Source: Agapanthus africanus (Eukaryota > Streptophyta > Magnoliopsida > Asparagales > Amaryllidaceae). From it: DNA of 64,000 bases. The stretch spans positions 756,345,632-756,409,631 of the forward strand of contig CM057340.1 in NCBI GenBank assembly GCA_030015575.1, read 5' to 3'. Position 1 is the first letter of the stretch. Every line of letters begins with the position of its first letter. The notes beneath the pieces were generated by a model. The model had not been told where the DNA came from. It did no database searches and worked only from the letters and a program-made list of their open reading frames with translations. Positions 35,340-46,313 of this stretch are shown one piece after another. The translations under genes and the position numbers were made by a program.

Positions 35340-36245
35340 CCTGGTTACGTGGAACGCGGCTTACGTCAAATCCTGACCCTGTAGGAAACGTCCAGAGCGG
35401 ATCCTGGTCCTCACAGAGCACGGCAGTGAACCCGTGTGAAGCATCCAGAGCGGAGCCTGGTCCTCGCAGAACACGGCAGTGAACCCGTGGGAATCATCCA
35501 GAGCAAAATTCCTGGTTACGTGGAACGCGGCTTACGTCAAATCTTGACACCGTGGGAAACGTTCAGAGCGGAGCCTGATCCTCGCAGAACACGGCAGTGA
35601 ACCGTGGGAAGTATCCAGAGCAAAATTCCTGGTCCTCGCAGAGCACGGCAATGACCCCGTGTGAAACGTCCAGAGCGGATCCTGGTCCTCGCAGAGCACG
35701 GCAATGACCCCGTGTGAAGCATCCAGAGTGGAGCCTGGTCCTCGCAGAACACGGCAGTGAACCCGTGGGAAGCATACAGAGCAAAATTCCTGGTTACGTG
35801 GAACGCGGCTTACATCAAATCCTGACCCCGTGGGAAACGTCCAGAGCGAATCCTGGTCCTCGCAGAGCACGGCAATGACCCCGTGTGAAGCATCCATAGC
35901 GGAGCCTAGTCCTCCCAGAACACGGCAGTGAACCCGTGGGAAGCTTTCAGAGCAAAATTCATGGTTACGTGGAACGCGGCTTATGTCAATCCTGACCCGT
36001 GGGAAACGTCCAGAGCGGATCCTGGTCCTCGCAGAGCACGACAATGACCCCGTGTGAAGCATCTAGAGCGGAGCCTGGTCCTCGCAGAACACGGCAATGA
36101 CTCCGTAGGAAGCATCCAGAGCAAAATACCTGGTTACGTGGAACACTGCTTATGTCAATCCTGACCCCGTGGGAAACGTCTAGAGCGGAGCCTGGTCCTC
36201 GCAGAACACGGCAGTGAACCCGTGGGAAGCATCCAGAGCAACTCC
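35340..36245. repeat. Higher-order tandem array, about 170-bp unit built from 53- and 64-bp subunits
   Basis: CCTGGTTACGTGGAACGCGG recurs at 35340, 35511, 35789, 35960 and 36129. Spacings are 171, 278, 171 and 169; the long one contains two extra subunits. The short subunit carries CCTGGTCCTCGCAGA(A/G)CACGG, GTGAACCCGTG and ATCCAGAGC. Open frames on the minus strand across the array are not genes. Confidence 0.92.
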
Positions 36246-36704
36246 TGATTCCGTGAAATGCGGATAAGGGTAACCTCACCCATCACTTGCGGCTCCTCAT
36301 GACTCGTAAGGGAGCAAACTCTCTTGTGAGATCCTTACGACTTTCAAGAGAAAACACACTTAGGAATCCTCACGACTCTTAAGGAGAAATTACACCTACG
36401 GGATCCTCTCGACCGGTAGGGAGAAAATTCTTTATGAGACCCTCATGGCTCATGAAGTTGAAAAGTCTTAGGAGGCAGATTTTAACCCTGAATCCTTAGC
36501 CATCGTTTTCCTGCAAAGAGATCGAGATAGACTATCCACAGAATACATTTAATAAAAAGGGACACACGATCGTGAAGAAAAATATGTCTTTTATTCATGA
36601 ATCAAAATGAATACAAAGTACAATTCGTGAAAAAACAAAAAATATACTCGCATTCAGGAGTATGTACAAAGGAAGAATAAAAATATATATATATATACAA
36701 TTCT
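36246..36704. other. TAT spacer block and 3' UTR of the antisense gene
   Basis: The stretch 36290-36500 is an inverted homologue of 27620-27830. On the minus strand, AATAAA at about 36590-36595 lies 110 bases after the stop codon at 36705 and is a plausible poly(A) signal for the antisense transcript. Confidence 0.6.
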
Positions 36705-39700
36705 TCAGGTCGGCGGGCGATTTAGCAGATTTGCCAGTTCATCCCTCTTTCGCTGGGCCTTGCCTTCATGATTCAGTATCGCCAAAAGACTGGCCTCCGC
36801 CTGAGCTTGCTGGGCCTGGTATGAGGCAAGTCGGCCTTCAAGCTCTTTCTCAGTAGCCTTATGAGCCTCAACCATTTCACGAGTGAACACGACGGCTTTG
36901 TAGATGGCTACCACCTCCTTGAAGGCCTCTTGAAGCACTCGCCAAAGTTCATACGCTTTATTGGCCTTGGCCGTAAGGTTGGCTTGAAGCTCCCTCAGCG
37001 CCTTAGAAGCCAGCTCCCTCTTTGAAAACATACGGCCGGGCCTCTTCTCACACGATATCATATTCGCCGCACACCGCTCAATTAGGCCCCGTAAACTCGC
37101 TTTCGCGGCCACAACCTCCGAAGAAAGGCGTGTACATTCTAGCACATGAAAGCAAGCTTCCACCTGCCGACAAAACTTAACCCAGACTTGCACCACTGCT
37201 TCACTATGATAGGTGGCAAGAAAGAGAAGAGAGCCGTTAACTTCAGCAGCAAACGCTTCGGCCGTGATTAGACCGCCAGCGCGAAATTTCTCGATTAGGG
37301 ATGACAGAGAGGCGGGGCTTGGTTTTGCCATACGTTCCGAGGCACGCAGAGCATAGGGGCCGGGTGGCATGGCGATGCGTGACTCCAGCGCGGTAAGAAC
37401 TGGCAGAGCTGTTCAGATTTATAAACAGTCAGCTGAATGTGTAAGCAAAAGAACAAGTGGAACAATGTTGGGACTTTACTTACCTACAGTCATGCAAGAG
37501 GGTTCTGAAGGCTCCCCAGGCCTTTCAAGAATCTCGACCTCATCATCGGCCTCCAGAACAGTAAAAGACATCAATGTCATTTTGTGAAAATAATAATAAT
37601 ACTATGAAAAGAAGGTAAACGACACTAACCTTGCCCGGAAGAGAGGAAGATGCTCTGAGGAGCTATCTCTTGCGGAGCAGCCATCTCCAACAGGCGCTGA
37701 AAAGACTGTCTGGGAACAGATCAGCAATAGAGGCCGCCAATCTGCACAATTCTGAAAAGACAGAAGGGTTCAGATAATGGAAAGATGACTAATTTAAAAT
37801 ATAGAAAGCTACCTTCGACGCTGTTCCTATTCTGAGCCGGAGGGATAGCAGCTTCAACGGCCTCCTCCGTGGCCTCGGGCACATCATTGAAGACGCGGAC
37901 CGGTACAGCGGCCTCTGAGCAAGGAGCAGCGGCTGCCACTGCAGGCTCCAACGAAAGGACGGTAGCCTCGACTACCTGTGCCCTAGTTTTCGAGTCGCCC
38001 TCAGGAAGAGCCATTGGAGCGGCGACCGGCAAAGGTGCCTCCCCCGAGGGAGCAAGTGCTTTGGGAGCGGGAACCACCGAAGGAGACTCTGTCGCAAGAG
38101 CAACAGTTGCATCAACCCCCTCTACACTGATTGGTGCTTCACTAGGGATATCAGCAGACTCTACGGTCAAAGCACGACTTAAAGCCTCTGCCGCCGCCGA
38201 AGTCCCTGCAAAGTTTGTACAAAGATAAGGATACATATATATGTATGCAAACAATATGAAATATTACAAAGAAATACAGGAACATACCGATGCGCAAGGG
38301 AGCTTCCAGTATGGTTTGTTCAAGCCGACGCTCCTTCCTAAGGAGATGTGCTTGCCGAGGTCCGAGGGTGGACTCATGGCCACCGGTCCACAGTGAAAGC
38401 GCGTCCTCGGCGTCGGCCTAAACAGCCAGTTTAAGGGCCCTTTTGCCCCATTCTTCCAAAGGGCCGATGAATCGTCGCCGGATCCACGGAGGGTCTTCGT
38501 AAAAGATGACGACGGGGTAGGGCTTCTTCGGAATCCTTACATTCTCCGATTCATCTTGCGAACGTCGTATAGCCTCAGCCAATTGTGCGGCTTCCTCGGC
38601 AGATGAAATCAGGAAAAGTGGGCCGCCATCCGATTCTTGCATAGCCAACGGCTCATCCTAAAGAATAGGCTCAGACTCTATTAAAAAGTCGAGCAGATTA
38701 GTAGCCGTCTTCCTCCGCCGCTTGGATCCAGAACCGACCCTCGAAGACGATCGTTTCCTTCCCCGTGGAGCTCTGGCACGGCGCTGACCCACTTCACCTT
38801 CAACACCTTCACCTTCAACGCCCTCACTTGGCGGTGCTACCGAGGACGACACGGCCATTGTCGACGCTGCGGACGATGATACTGCTACCGGCGCCCTATT
38901 ACCCCTCGATTGAGCCCGAGTACCCAGTGGCATACCAGCTGTGGGAGTGAAGTCTACTTCCGCCGCCTCCGGTATAAGCGCAACACTGGTGTCCCTCAGG
39001 GGAAAGCGAATCGGTGCACGCGGTCGTGGCGGAACTCCCGGGGCTCGAACTGGAATGGCAGCGCTGTATCCAAGAAGCACCCTCTTCTCCTCAGCAATAA
39101 CTGGACCGACCCAATGAAGATACCAGCCTGTGAAGGACCCCACACATCGGGGAATATGATCAGCTTCAGGGATCATGAAGCAAGAACCAGTGTTTAGCCT
39201 CACAAAATGATGAGCAGCGTCACGAACAGCTTCAGGCGATGGACTGGGCGCAACTGTAAATTCCTCAAAGGGGACGCCCTGATCATATCCAAGTTGCCGG
39301 GCAAAGCAGTGTGGGTTGTACCGCATGAAAAGGGCCGCACTGTTCTGATGAAACACCATGTAACCTGGTCTGATCGTGTACAGGTGCATGGCTTCCCTGG
39401 GCCTCAGAGAAGGTACCTCCTCTTTCGACAAATCGCAGAGTTGTTGAATCGGACATGAAGGAGCAGATAGAACCCGATCAACGAATACCAATCCGCCCGT
39501 ACTAGCATAGGGAGCGATCAACACGCAAATGGTCCCAGACTGAGTCTGGTCAGGAGCAGAAGCACCCACCAGCCGCATGAGTCGCGGAAAAGTGTAGACA
39601 TCATAAAATTTGGGTCTCTGGTGCATAGCAAAGGCCCCTAACACATGCATCTCGATCCAGGACGTGAAGTAATGAAGAGAAAAGTTTACCACATCCACAC

Positions 39701-40901
39701 CTAGAGTTGAAGTATTAGCCGTGGCGCCTAACCCATGATAAAGATGCGCTAGCGCTGGAATGCCCACAGCTGGTCGTGTTCCCTCAGCATTGCGATGAGC
39801 AAGGTAGATGACTGAGGCTCTCATGAAGCGGCGATGCATGGGAATGACGAACCGGCTAAGCCAGACGCTGATGAAGCCCACAAAGAAAGTCTCCTCATCC
39901 ATGCCAGGAGCTGCAATCGAATCGAATGATACCGCCGACATGATGGGAATGTAATACTGCGGCAAGTCCTCTTCTTTATTCGGCCGCCTGTCTAAACCAA
40001 ACCCAAAGGGGTCGTTAATGTTTGCAAACTTCAGAGCCGTCTTCGATAGAACACCCTCGTGAAGGAAGCAAGCGATGAAACTTTTAAAAGTGACGCCCTG
40101 CTCCTCTGACTCGGTGAACAATTTGTCAAAAATACTCAGAGTCTTGATTAAACTCGGGCGCTTGTGGCGGACTGCGTTCTCGATAGACAGGCCGTTGAGC
40201 ATTGCAGGATCAGTTTTGAAGACATACTCATCGGGAGGCAGCAATTCTTCATAAAGTGTCCCCCTGATCGGCAGCCCTGAAATCTCGCGAAATTCTTCCA
40301 AAGAAATCGAAACTTCGCGGTCCCCTAGAAGGAAGATGTTGGTGGGAAGATTTCATTGATTCAAGAACGCCTTAACCCACCAGACATGGGGAAATTGGTA
40401 GTGGAAGAGGGACGCATATATCGCCTGATAAAGCTCAACCCTCTGCAGTCGCGCGCGATGGACGGACAAGATGTAACGAGCCCAAAGAAGGTAGCCCGTG
40501 GGGTGTCGAGGGGTAAGCCCTATCTTGTAAATCTGCCCCCATGGCTGAGCTTCGCCCTGGCAAATGCGGCGCCCCAAGATATCTATATTCGGTACCGGAT
40601 GGTTCGGAATACCAGTTGTCGAAGGCTCAAGCCGCCCCATAGGGGTCCAATTCGGCATCTCCACAGCAAAGACAGTCCGTGGAGGATCCATCGGCAGGAA
40701 TGGATAAGTAGGCTCCGTCGGTATCTCACAAAGAAAACTGCGGCGACCGCGGATGATGTGACCGTACCAGGTCCCCCACAAAAGCAAGTTGGTGCGATTC
40801 GGGTCATGAGCCCTGATCATAGCCATTACTTCCTCGTCAGACGGTGACTGAGGAAAAGCATCTTCCGAGCGAGTGAAAGGGAAGTATGGAACAGAAGTCA
40901 T
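36705..40901 (-). pseudogene. Antisense, spliced plant-mobile-domain gene of the TAT-like element (decayed)
   Basis: The first exon (40901-38288) is a single minus-strand frame of about 870 codons broken only by stops at 40353-40355, at about 38658 and near 38418. It begins MTSVPYFPFTRSEDAF and contains the plant mobile domain (EEFREISGLPIRGT; then SVWLSRFVIPMHRRF, VIYLAHRNAEGTR, GIPALAHLYHGL; PRLMRLVGA). A basic stretch GRKRSSS..GSKRRRK follows near 38720, a likely nuclear signal. Further exons are 38205-37813 (Ala/Pro/Val-rich), 37751 to about 37630 (frameshifted), about 37590-37492, and about 37405-36705. The last has a coiled-coil-like KELEGRLASYQAQQAQAEASLL and ends at 36705. Antisense extra ORFs between integrase and 3' LTR are known in TAT elements, and plant mobile domains are known in transposons. 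The role is unknown. Confidence 0.78.
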
Positions 40902-41095
40902 TGGGCCTGAAATGAAGAAAAGGGAAACTGTTAAAGCGAAACCAATAGTATATGTATATGTTTATAAATGTATATATATAAAAAGACAGTAGAAGAAAGC
41001 GACAGGGGACTCATTTTATGGGACCATTGGTTACAAAACACATAGGTCCCACAAAATCAAGATGGCGACTTGCTAATGATGAAGCAAAGCAATTA
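40902..41095 (-). promoter_or_regulatory. Probable leader of the antisense gene
   Basis: About 190 bases upstream of the antisense start contain a TA-rich patch (40950-40980). It merges into the palindrome-rich region, which is therefore also the promoter side of this gene. Confidence 0.35.
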
Positions 41096-43440
41096 CTATG
41101 AGACAAAAGGAAGATTCTCAATAAATGAACAGTGGATTTCAAGTGACCCTACACATTCCTCAAAAAGAAATCCATCTTGGACTCTGCAACAAATCAAACA
41201 GAGCAAGGGAATTAAATTCCCAGAAAACACCATTGCAAACCTTTTCTTCTTCTCGGTTGCAAAGAAACAACTCAGGACAAGAAAACCCCAAGAAGCTCTC
41301 TGGGAAGAACTAAGTTCTTCATAAGAATTAAATTCCTTTTAGAAAAAGGGGAATTAAATTCCCAAAAACATTTTTCAGAGCCAAAGCTCTTTGAGATGGA
41401 ATTAAATTCCATGGAAGAGACAAACACCACCATTGACCCCTGAAGACCATAGAAACCCTAGCGAGATCTAATGTTTAAGGATTGAATAGTTTTCTTCTTT
41501 TTTTAAAGAATTTAAAAAATGGGTTCTTTTTAAAAAGGAAAAACCCTTGGTGTGGATTTAAAATCCAAAGATTTTTTTTCATATATGGAAGTTCTTCGAT
41601 CGTCCAAAGCCATTACCTGAAGAAAAGGGTCTTTCTTGAACAGAGTTAAACTCTGAAGATTTTCGAGACAGAGAACTAAGCTCTGGGAAAGAGAATTAAA
41701 TTCTCAAAAGGAAAAAGTTTGCAAGGAAGAAGATGAGAAAAGTGGAGGCACTTCTGAAGGGAAACTAGCATTTATAGGATGTGATGGAAAACGTTTCATC
41801 TCTCCTATTCCCTAGACAGATCCAACGGTCACAAAGGTGACAGCATTGCACTCACGTGCGGACACGTGAGAGTAATGCTGTGGGGGCATTTGTTCCCTGA
41901 TTTAAAATCAGGAATTACCTCAATGAGGCATCACGTGTTGACACGTGATCTATTTACAGAGTTAAAATTTTAAGTAAGCAGAAGTAAAACAAGCGGCTGA
42001 GGAAAAACTCCAAAGGGGCGTCACGTGCTCACACGTGACCAAGGGTCACGTGCTGACACGTGACGGTCTTTAGCCCAGTTAAAAGACAGAGTTAAAAGTC
42101 TGAATGAGGAGGGGTCAAGTGCCAACACGTGATAGGCTTTGAAAGCCTTATAAATTGATAGAATTAAATTCTAATTATGGGAAATCAAAGACCCTAACTG
42201 AGAAAGTATTTCTCCAATTCTTTCCAAAACAAAAAGGGAATATGGGGGACCGTTGGATCAAAAATCCAAGGGTGATTAAAAATCACCAATTTATGGAAAG
42301 ATTTTAAACAAGGAAAGATTTCCCTAAAATTTACCAAAAATAACAAACAGAATATCTTTTGGATTAAAAATCCAATGGTGAATAAAATTCACTAAGTGAT
42401 CTAAAAGATCATATTAGTTATGAAAAACAAACAAAATCTTTTAATGAGAGATTTACGAAACAAATTGATTCTTTTCCTTCTCCTATAATTAGGAGCCAAG
42501 AGAGAAGAAAGATATAGAATTTTGGGATCTTGAAATTTTCTAAAGGCAAATAGCAGAGAGAAAAGAGAGGAGAATTTAATTCTCAAGAAAGAAAACCCTA
42601 TGTGAGGAAAAGAAAAGGGGTCAAAGCTTCACAAAACAAAAAGAGAATTTAATTCTCAATCTAAGAGTTTAAATCTTCTGCAAAAGAACTTAATTCTTCC
42701 TCTGGTTGAAGATCTGCAGAAGCAAATCTCCTAATAGGTTGAGAATTTAATTCTCATCGGGTTGAGATTCTGCCATGCAGATCCAAAACTTAGAGGGAGA
42801 ATTGAGTTTAGAGAATTTAATTCTTCCCAAATTTATAGGAATTTAATTCCTCCAAATAAAATTAGGGTTCAACCCTGCATGAGAATTCAATTCTCCCAAA
42901 ATCATAGGAATTTAATTCCTTCAAGACAGAACTAGGGTTTAACCCTATATAAGAATTTAATTCTTCCACATACATAGGAATTTAATTCCTCTAAAACATA
43001 ATAAGGGTTTAACCCTACAGAGAATTTAATTCTTAAAAAATAAAGAGACTTGAAAGATCTCCATGCATGTAAAGGACTAGGTCACGTGTCCCCACGTGAC
43101 CCTTGAACAGATCCCCAAAAATGAGAAGAAAAAGATTTGAGGCAATGCCTCACGTGCTCCCACGCGGCCTTCATTATATAAGGAACAAAAGCAAAGGCAA
43201 AATATAACTTGGGCGCTCTCACGTGTTACCACGTGACCCCTAATAAATTCTTTATTGATCAATGCACAAATATCCATCACGTGCCAACACGTGATGGTCA
43301 AAAGAGCAAAAATGTTTAACACTTATTTGCAGAACAAAGTAATCTGGCCCCACCTTTAGGTACCCTCACGTATCCCCACGTGACCCCTCCCTCTCCATTG
43401 TTTAATACTAATCTGACAACTTTATTTCCAGTTTTTAACA
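41096..43440. repeat. Chain of short perfect palindromes
   Basis: Dozens of 11- to 20-bp inverted repeats follow each other at 10-60 base intervals. Most are centred on TTAAA or TTTAA with variable arms: 41396-41412 ATGGAATTAAATTCCAT, 41641-41655 CAGAGTTAAACTCTG, 41691-41705 GAGAATTAAATTCTC, 41896-41912 CCTGATTTAAAATCAGG, 42160-42174 TAGAATTAAATTCTA, 42271-42287 GGTGATTAAAAATCACC, 42395-42407 GATCTAAAAGATC. At about 42837-43033 three palindromes form a 70-bp tandem unit. No coding capacity was recognised. Confidence 0.9.
41850..43384. repeat. Gapped CACGTG palindromes (G-box pairs)
   Basis: At least eight units of the form TCACGTG-N4-CACGTGA occur. Examples are 41931-41948, 42020-42039, 42045-42064, 43081-43100 and one near 43275; several others are decayed by one base. 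CACGTG is the core site of plant bZIP and bHLH factors, so the chain could bind such proteins. That is inference. Confidence 0.85.
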
Positions 43441-43452
43441 CTGTCATCTTCT

Positions 43453-43643
43453 AGTGTTTAACACTAATTTGACAATCTTATTTCTAGTGTTTAGCACTAA
43501 TTTGAGAATTTTATTTCTAGTGTTTAACACTAAATTGAGAATTTTATTTCCAATGTTTAACACTGCTCTCTTCTAGTGTTTAACACTAATTTGAGAGTTT
43601 TATTTTCAGTGTTTAACACTGTTGTTCTCTAGTGTTTAACACT
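43453..43643. repeat. Tandem AGTGTTTAACACT palindrome array
   Basis: AGTGTTTAACACT or a one-base variant starts near 43453, 43486, 43519, 43552, 43575, 43608 and 43631. Spacings are 33 or 23 bases. Spacers read AATTTGAGAATTTTATTTC or a shorter CTCTCTTCT. Confidence 0.92.
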
Positions 43644-44055
43644 ATTATTAGCCAAATTGGCTAATTCTCCAGAGGCAAAAGCCTCCCCTTCAACTGAATC
43701 TCAAAATTGAGTAAAATTCGGAGCTATAATGTTTAATGCTCGGTCAAAGGTAAAAAATGTTACCAGAGACCTCAAACTTTTATTTAAGCATTGCTAAATG
43801 ATGAGGGGCTGAACCTAGAAAGATGTTCAATGGTCCAACAAAGGGTCAACACTTCAAATCTAATTGGACTTAGCCCAAGCTGGTCATAAGTCCTCAATTC
43901 ATGCTTAACTGAGCCAATGTGCTCATAATCTAATTAATTGATCTTAGTTCTGGACTACAGATTACTTAATCCACTTTGGTTCGAAGGTACATCTCTTCAC
44001 TCCTCTGATATTTGTCGTTGTAATCTTTCAACGTCTTCAGAGAGGTGACGGGTCC
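43644..44055. other. Spacer between palindrome arrays; possible LTR start
   Basis: GATGAGGGGC followed by TGAACC at about 43800-43816 looks like a polypurine tract and TG start of an LTR that could end at 44770. Support is weak, because no second LTR exists for comparison. Confidence 0.3.
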
Positions 44056-44520
44056 CGACAGCCACACATTTCACGGACTATGATGTCCTTAACCATGAAT
44101 GTGAGGTCTTTAAACTCACGGACTATGATGTCCTTAACCTTGACTGTGAGGTCTTTAAATTCACGGACTGTGATGTCCTTAACCTCGACCGTGATGTCTT
44201 TAAACTAACATTGGACCGTGGGGTCTTTAAACTCATGGACTATAACGTCCTTAACCTCGACCGTGATGTCTTTAAACTAACAATGGACCGAGATTTCCTT
44301 AAACTACCAAAGAACCGAGATGTCCTTAAACTAACAATCGACCGCATTGTCACTAAACAAAACAATAGAGCCCGGATGCTCTTTTGTTGGATCTAAACGA
44401 TCCCGTTAAGTTGATCTTAGTCTAAAATTAGACTAACGTATCCTTAACTAACGTTTAAGTTGATCTTAGTCTCAAATGAGGCTAACGTATCCTTAAACCC
44501 AACCCCCAAATCCAAATCTA
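44056..44520. repeat. Tandem GGAC(N6)GTCC / GACCGTGATGTC repeat
   Basis: Units CACGGACTATGATGTCCTTAA and GACCGTGATGTCTTTAAACT alternate about every 25 bases from 44075 to 44345. Then come two copies of GTTGATCTTAGTCT..AGxCTAACGTATCCTTAA (44411-44497). Most units contain a GAC..GTC inverted pair. Confidence 0.85.
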
Positions 44521-44830
44521 AGAAGATACGGATTTGGACTAGTCCACGCCCTATGGGCGATAACATAAATTAGTCTCCGTATACAATCCACGGGCAACCA
44601 CAAACAAAACAAACACCCACGACACGAAGTGACCATATGGAGAAGGAGAAAGTTATTACCGCGATGCAGTAGCGTAAATAGCTGCAGGGGTTTGCGCCTG
44701 CAGGGAAGAGCGTCCCCACAATCAAAAACCCCTCAAGCGAGGGGGAATCTGATGAAGTCTGCTACATTGGCCGCATCCGTTTAAACCTTCGATACATGGT
44801 GCCATAAATCAACTTGTCATCTTTGGAGAG
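44521..44830 (+). mobile_element. TAT-like LTR end with module and PBS-like sequence
   Basis: The GTATACAAT module lies at 44548-44595. The part 44700-44770 (GTCCCCACAATCAA, GAGGGGGAATCTG, CTACA) parallels the U5 end of the LTR at 55075-55195. It is followed at 44771 by TTGGCCGCATCCGT, which resembles a degenerate primer-binding site, so this may be a 5' LTR end. The copia LTR to the right truncates it. Confidence 0.5.
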
Positions 44831-45039
44831 GTGGACGGATAGCACCAATTAGTATCTGCCCTGAAATTCAGGCAAGACGTTTGTCTTCCCGGCTTTCGGA
44901 GGGGAACGGTGTCTCCTTCTAAAAGCAATCTTGAGTAATTACAAGAATGCCCCTCTCATCCATATATACATACCTGTATCCGTGTTCCAAGAAACATGAA
45001 TACACTGAGACGAAACTAATCTAGTAATCTAATCCTAAG

Positions 45040-46313
45040 ATCCGGCTTAAACCAAAGCCCACTAGTATTATCCGCTCGAAATCATACGTGCACAAGTACA
45101 AGTATGTGATCGAACCCTGCCGTAAAACCATACGGCCTCTACATCTTTTCGCCCGAACCAGGGAAACCCTCTGTGTGGGACTCTAAAGACTCGAAAGTAT
45201 CTCGGCAATGCGTTACTAGATAAATCCATAACCACAAGCACATCAGCGGCACTAGCTGTACGTAATGGCTACCCGGGCACCTGTCAAAAAGGAAAGCCGA
45301 CGAGCAAACTCATCCGGATCCCAACTGAGCCTATCCGTGACAATATCCGTACAGTCCAGTCTCTTCGTCTAAGAGTATCGCATACTGGGTCTAGGGGTGG
45401 TAAATGTCAGACCCTAATAACCCGATAATTCGTGCTGATGTGGCTCAAGACCAATCCGAGAAAACTACTGATCAACCTATCAGTAAATTCTAACTGCCTT
45501 GGCCAAGGTCTTATGGTCCTGACCAATCGAACACAGTGCGATATCGACTCCCAATACCGGGAGATACGAATCCCCAACAATCACTCACTACCTCCATGTG
45601 GCTCGGGACTGTACCCAACCAAAACCTGTTTGCATGACTCAGTAGAACCGTGGTAGGTTAGTGATCAAAGCACAGTGGGAACTCACACGAGACAAACGAT
45701 GATCTCAGGTCCGAAGACTAACCTGTACACATGTCACTTGAGAACTTCCATCTGACGATAGATATAGTATCATATGGAAGTTCTCCGTGAGTCCGTCCAG
45801 TATACTCACACCCAGTGAGCACCTGTATACGATCTTAGGTGTATCTGACCAATGGCTGCGGGACCAACCATTGCCCCTTGTCGGAGCTAGAAACGTAAAC
45901 ACTAGTCTACTCTGGAGTATCAGTGCCCAGTCTCAATACTCATGCGACTAAGGACCATTAAAGGATGTACTTATGGACCACCCTGCTCACACAAGTATGA
46001 TCGCCATCACAACGTAGGTAGTCAAGTAAGATCTTACGGGCTTTATCAACATGTAATCGTAATATGTAATAATGTGTATAACATATGCCATGTTAAGATA
46101 AAATCAAATCATAACAGTATACTACTGTATCAAGTCTATATCGATACGTGCAAGCTGGATAACGCATCAATAAAAACAAATACACATATCGTGATAAAAG
46201 ACAACCGAAACAATATACTATATAACTGAGCAAGACTGTCCTGTACATACATATTCTTAGCATCCACATGTATACATATACAATAATGGCATCTAGGGCA
46301 TACATATCCAACA
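45040..46313 (-). mobile_element. Copia-type LTR, diverged relative of the copy at 22042-24000
   Basis: The minus-strand start TGTTGGATATG is at 46313. Similarity to the first copy runs over most of the length (CTCTGTGTGGGACTCTAAAGAC, CATCAGCGG.ACTAGCTG, AACCGTGGTAG, AGATCTTACGGGCTTTATCA). The 3' end is not clear; similarity fades near 45040, so the left boundary is approximate. The stretch 44831-45040 was not matched to anything. Confidence 0.75.

Larger units (their letters stand above)
34678..44770 (+). mobile_element. TAT-like Ty3/gypsy 3' region with antisense gene (composite, truncated)
   Basis: The blocks at 34678-34845 and 36290-36510 are inverted homologues of the 3' spacer of the minus-strand TAT-like element, so this segment is in plus orientation. 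Order: spacer blocks, AGCCGAAATGAT repeats (34870-35045), GTATACAAT module (35063-35109), higher-order array (35340-36245), spacer block again, antisense plant-mobile-domain gene (36705-40901), palindrome-rich stretch (about 41100-44400), second module (44548-44595) and an LTR-end-like piece (44690-44770). No gag or pol is present. Duplicated blocks suggest a composite of two elements or an internal duplication. Confidence 0.55.

Noticed and set aside
35532..36279. Minus-strand frames of up to 176 codons over the higher-order array
   Set aside because: They are read through tandem noncoding repeats and overlap in all frames.
37869..38228. Plus-strand 119-codon Ala/Thr/Ser-rich frame
   Set aside because: It is the complement of the Ala/Pro-rich exon of the antisense gene and has no independent support.
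40356..40847. Plus-strand 163-codon frame
   Set aside because: It is a shadow of the antisense plant-mobile-domain exon, which has the recognisable domain.
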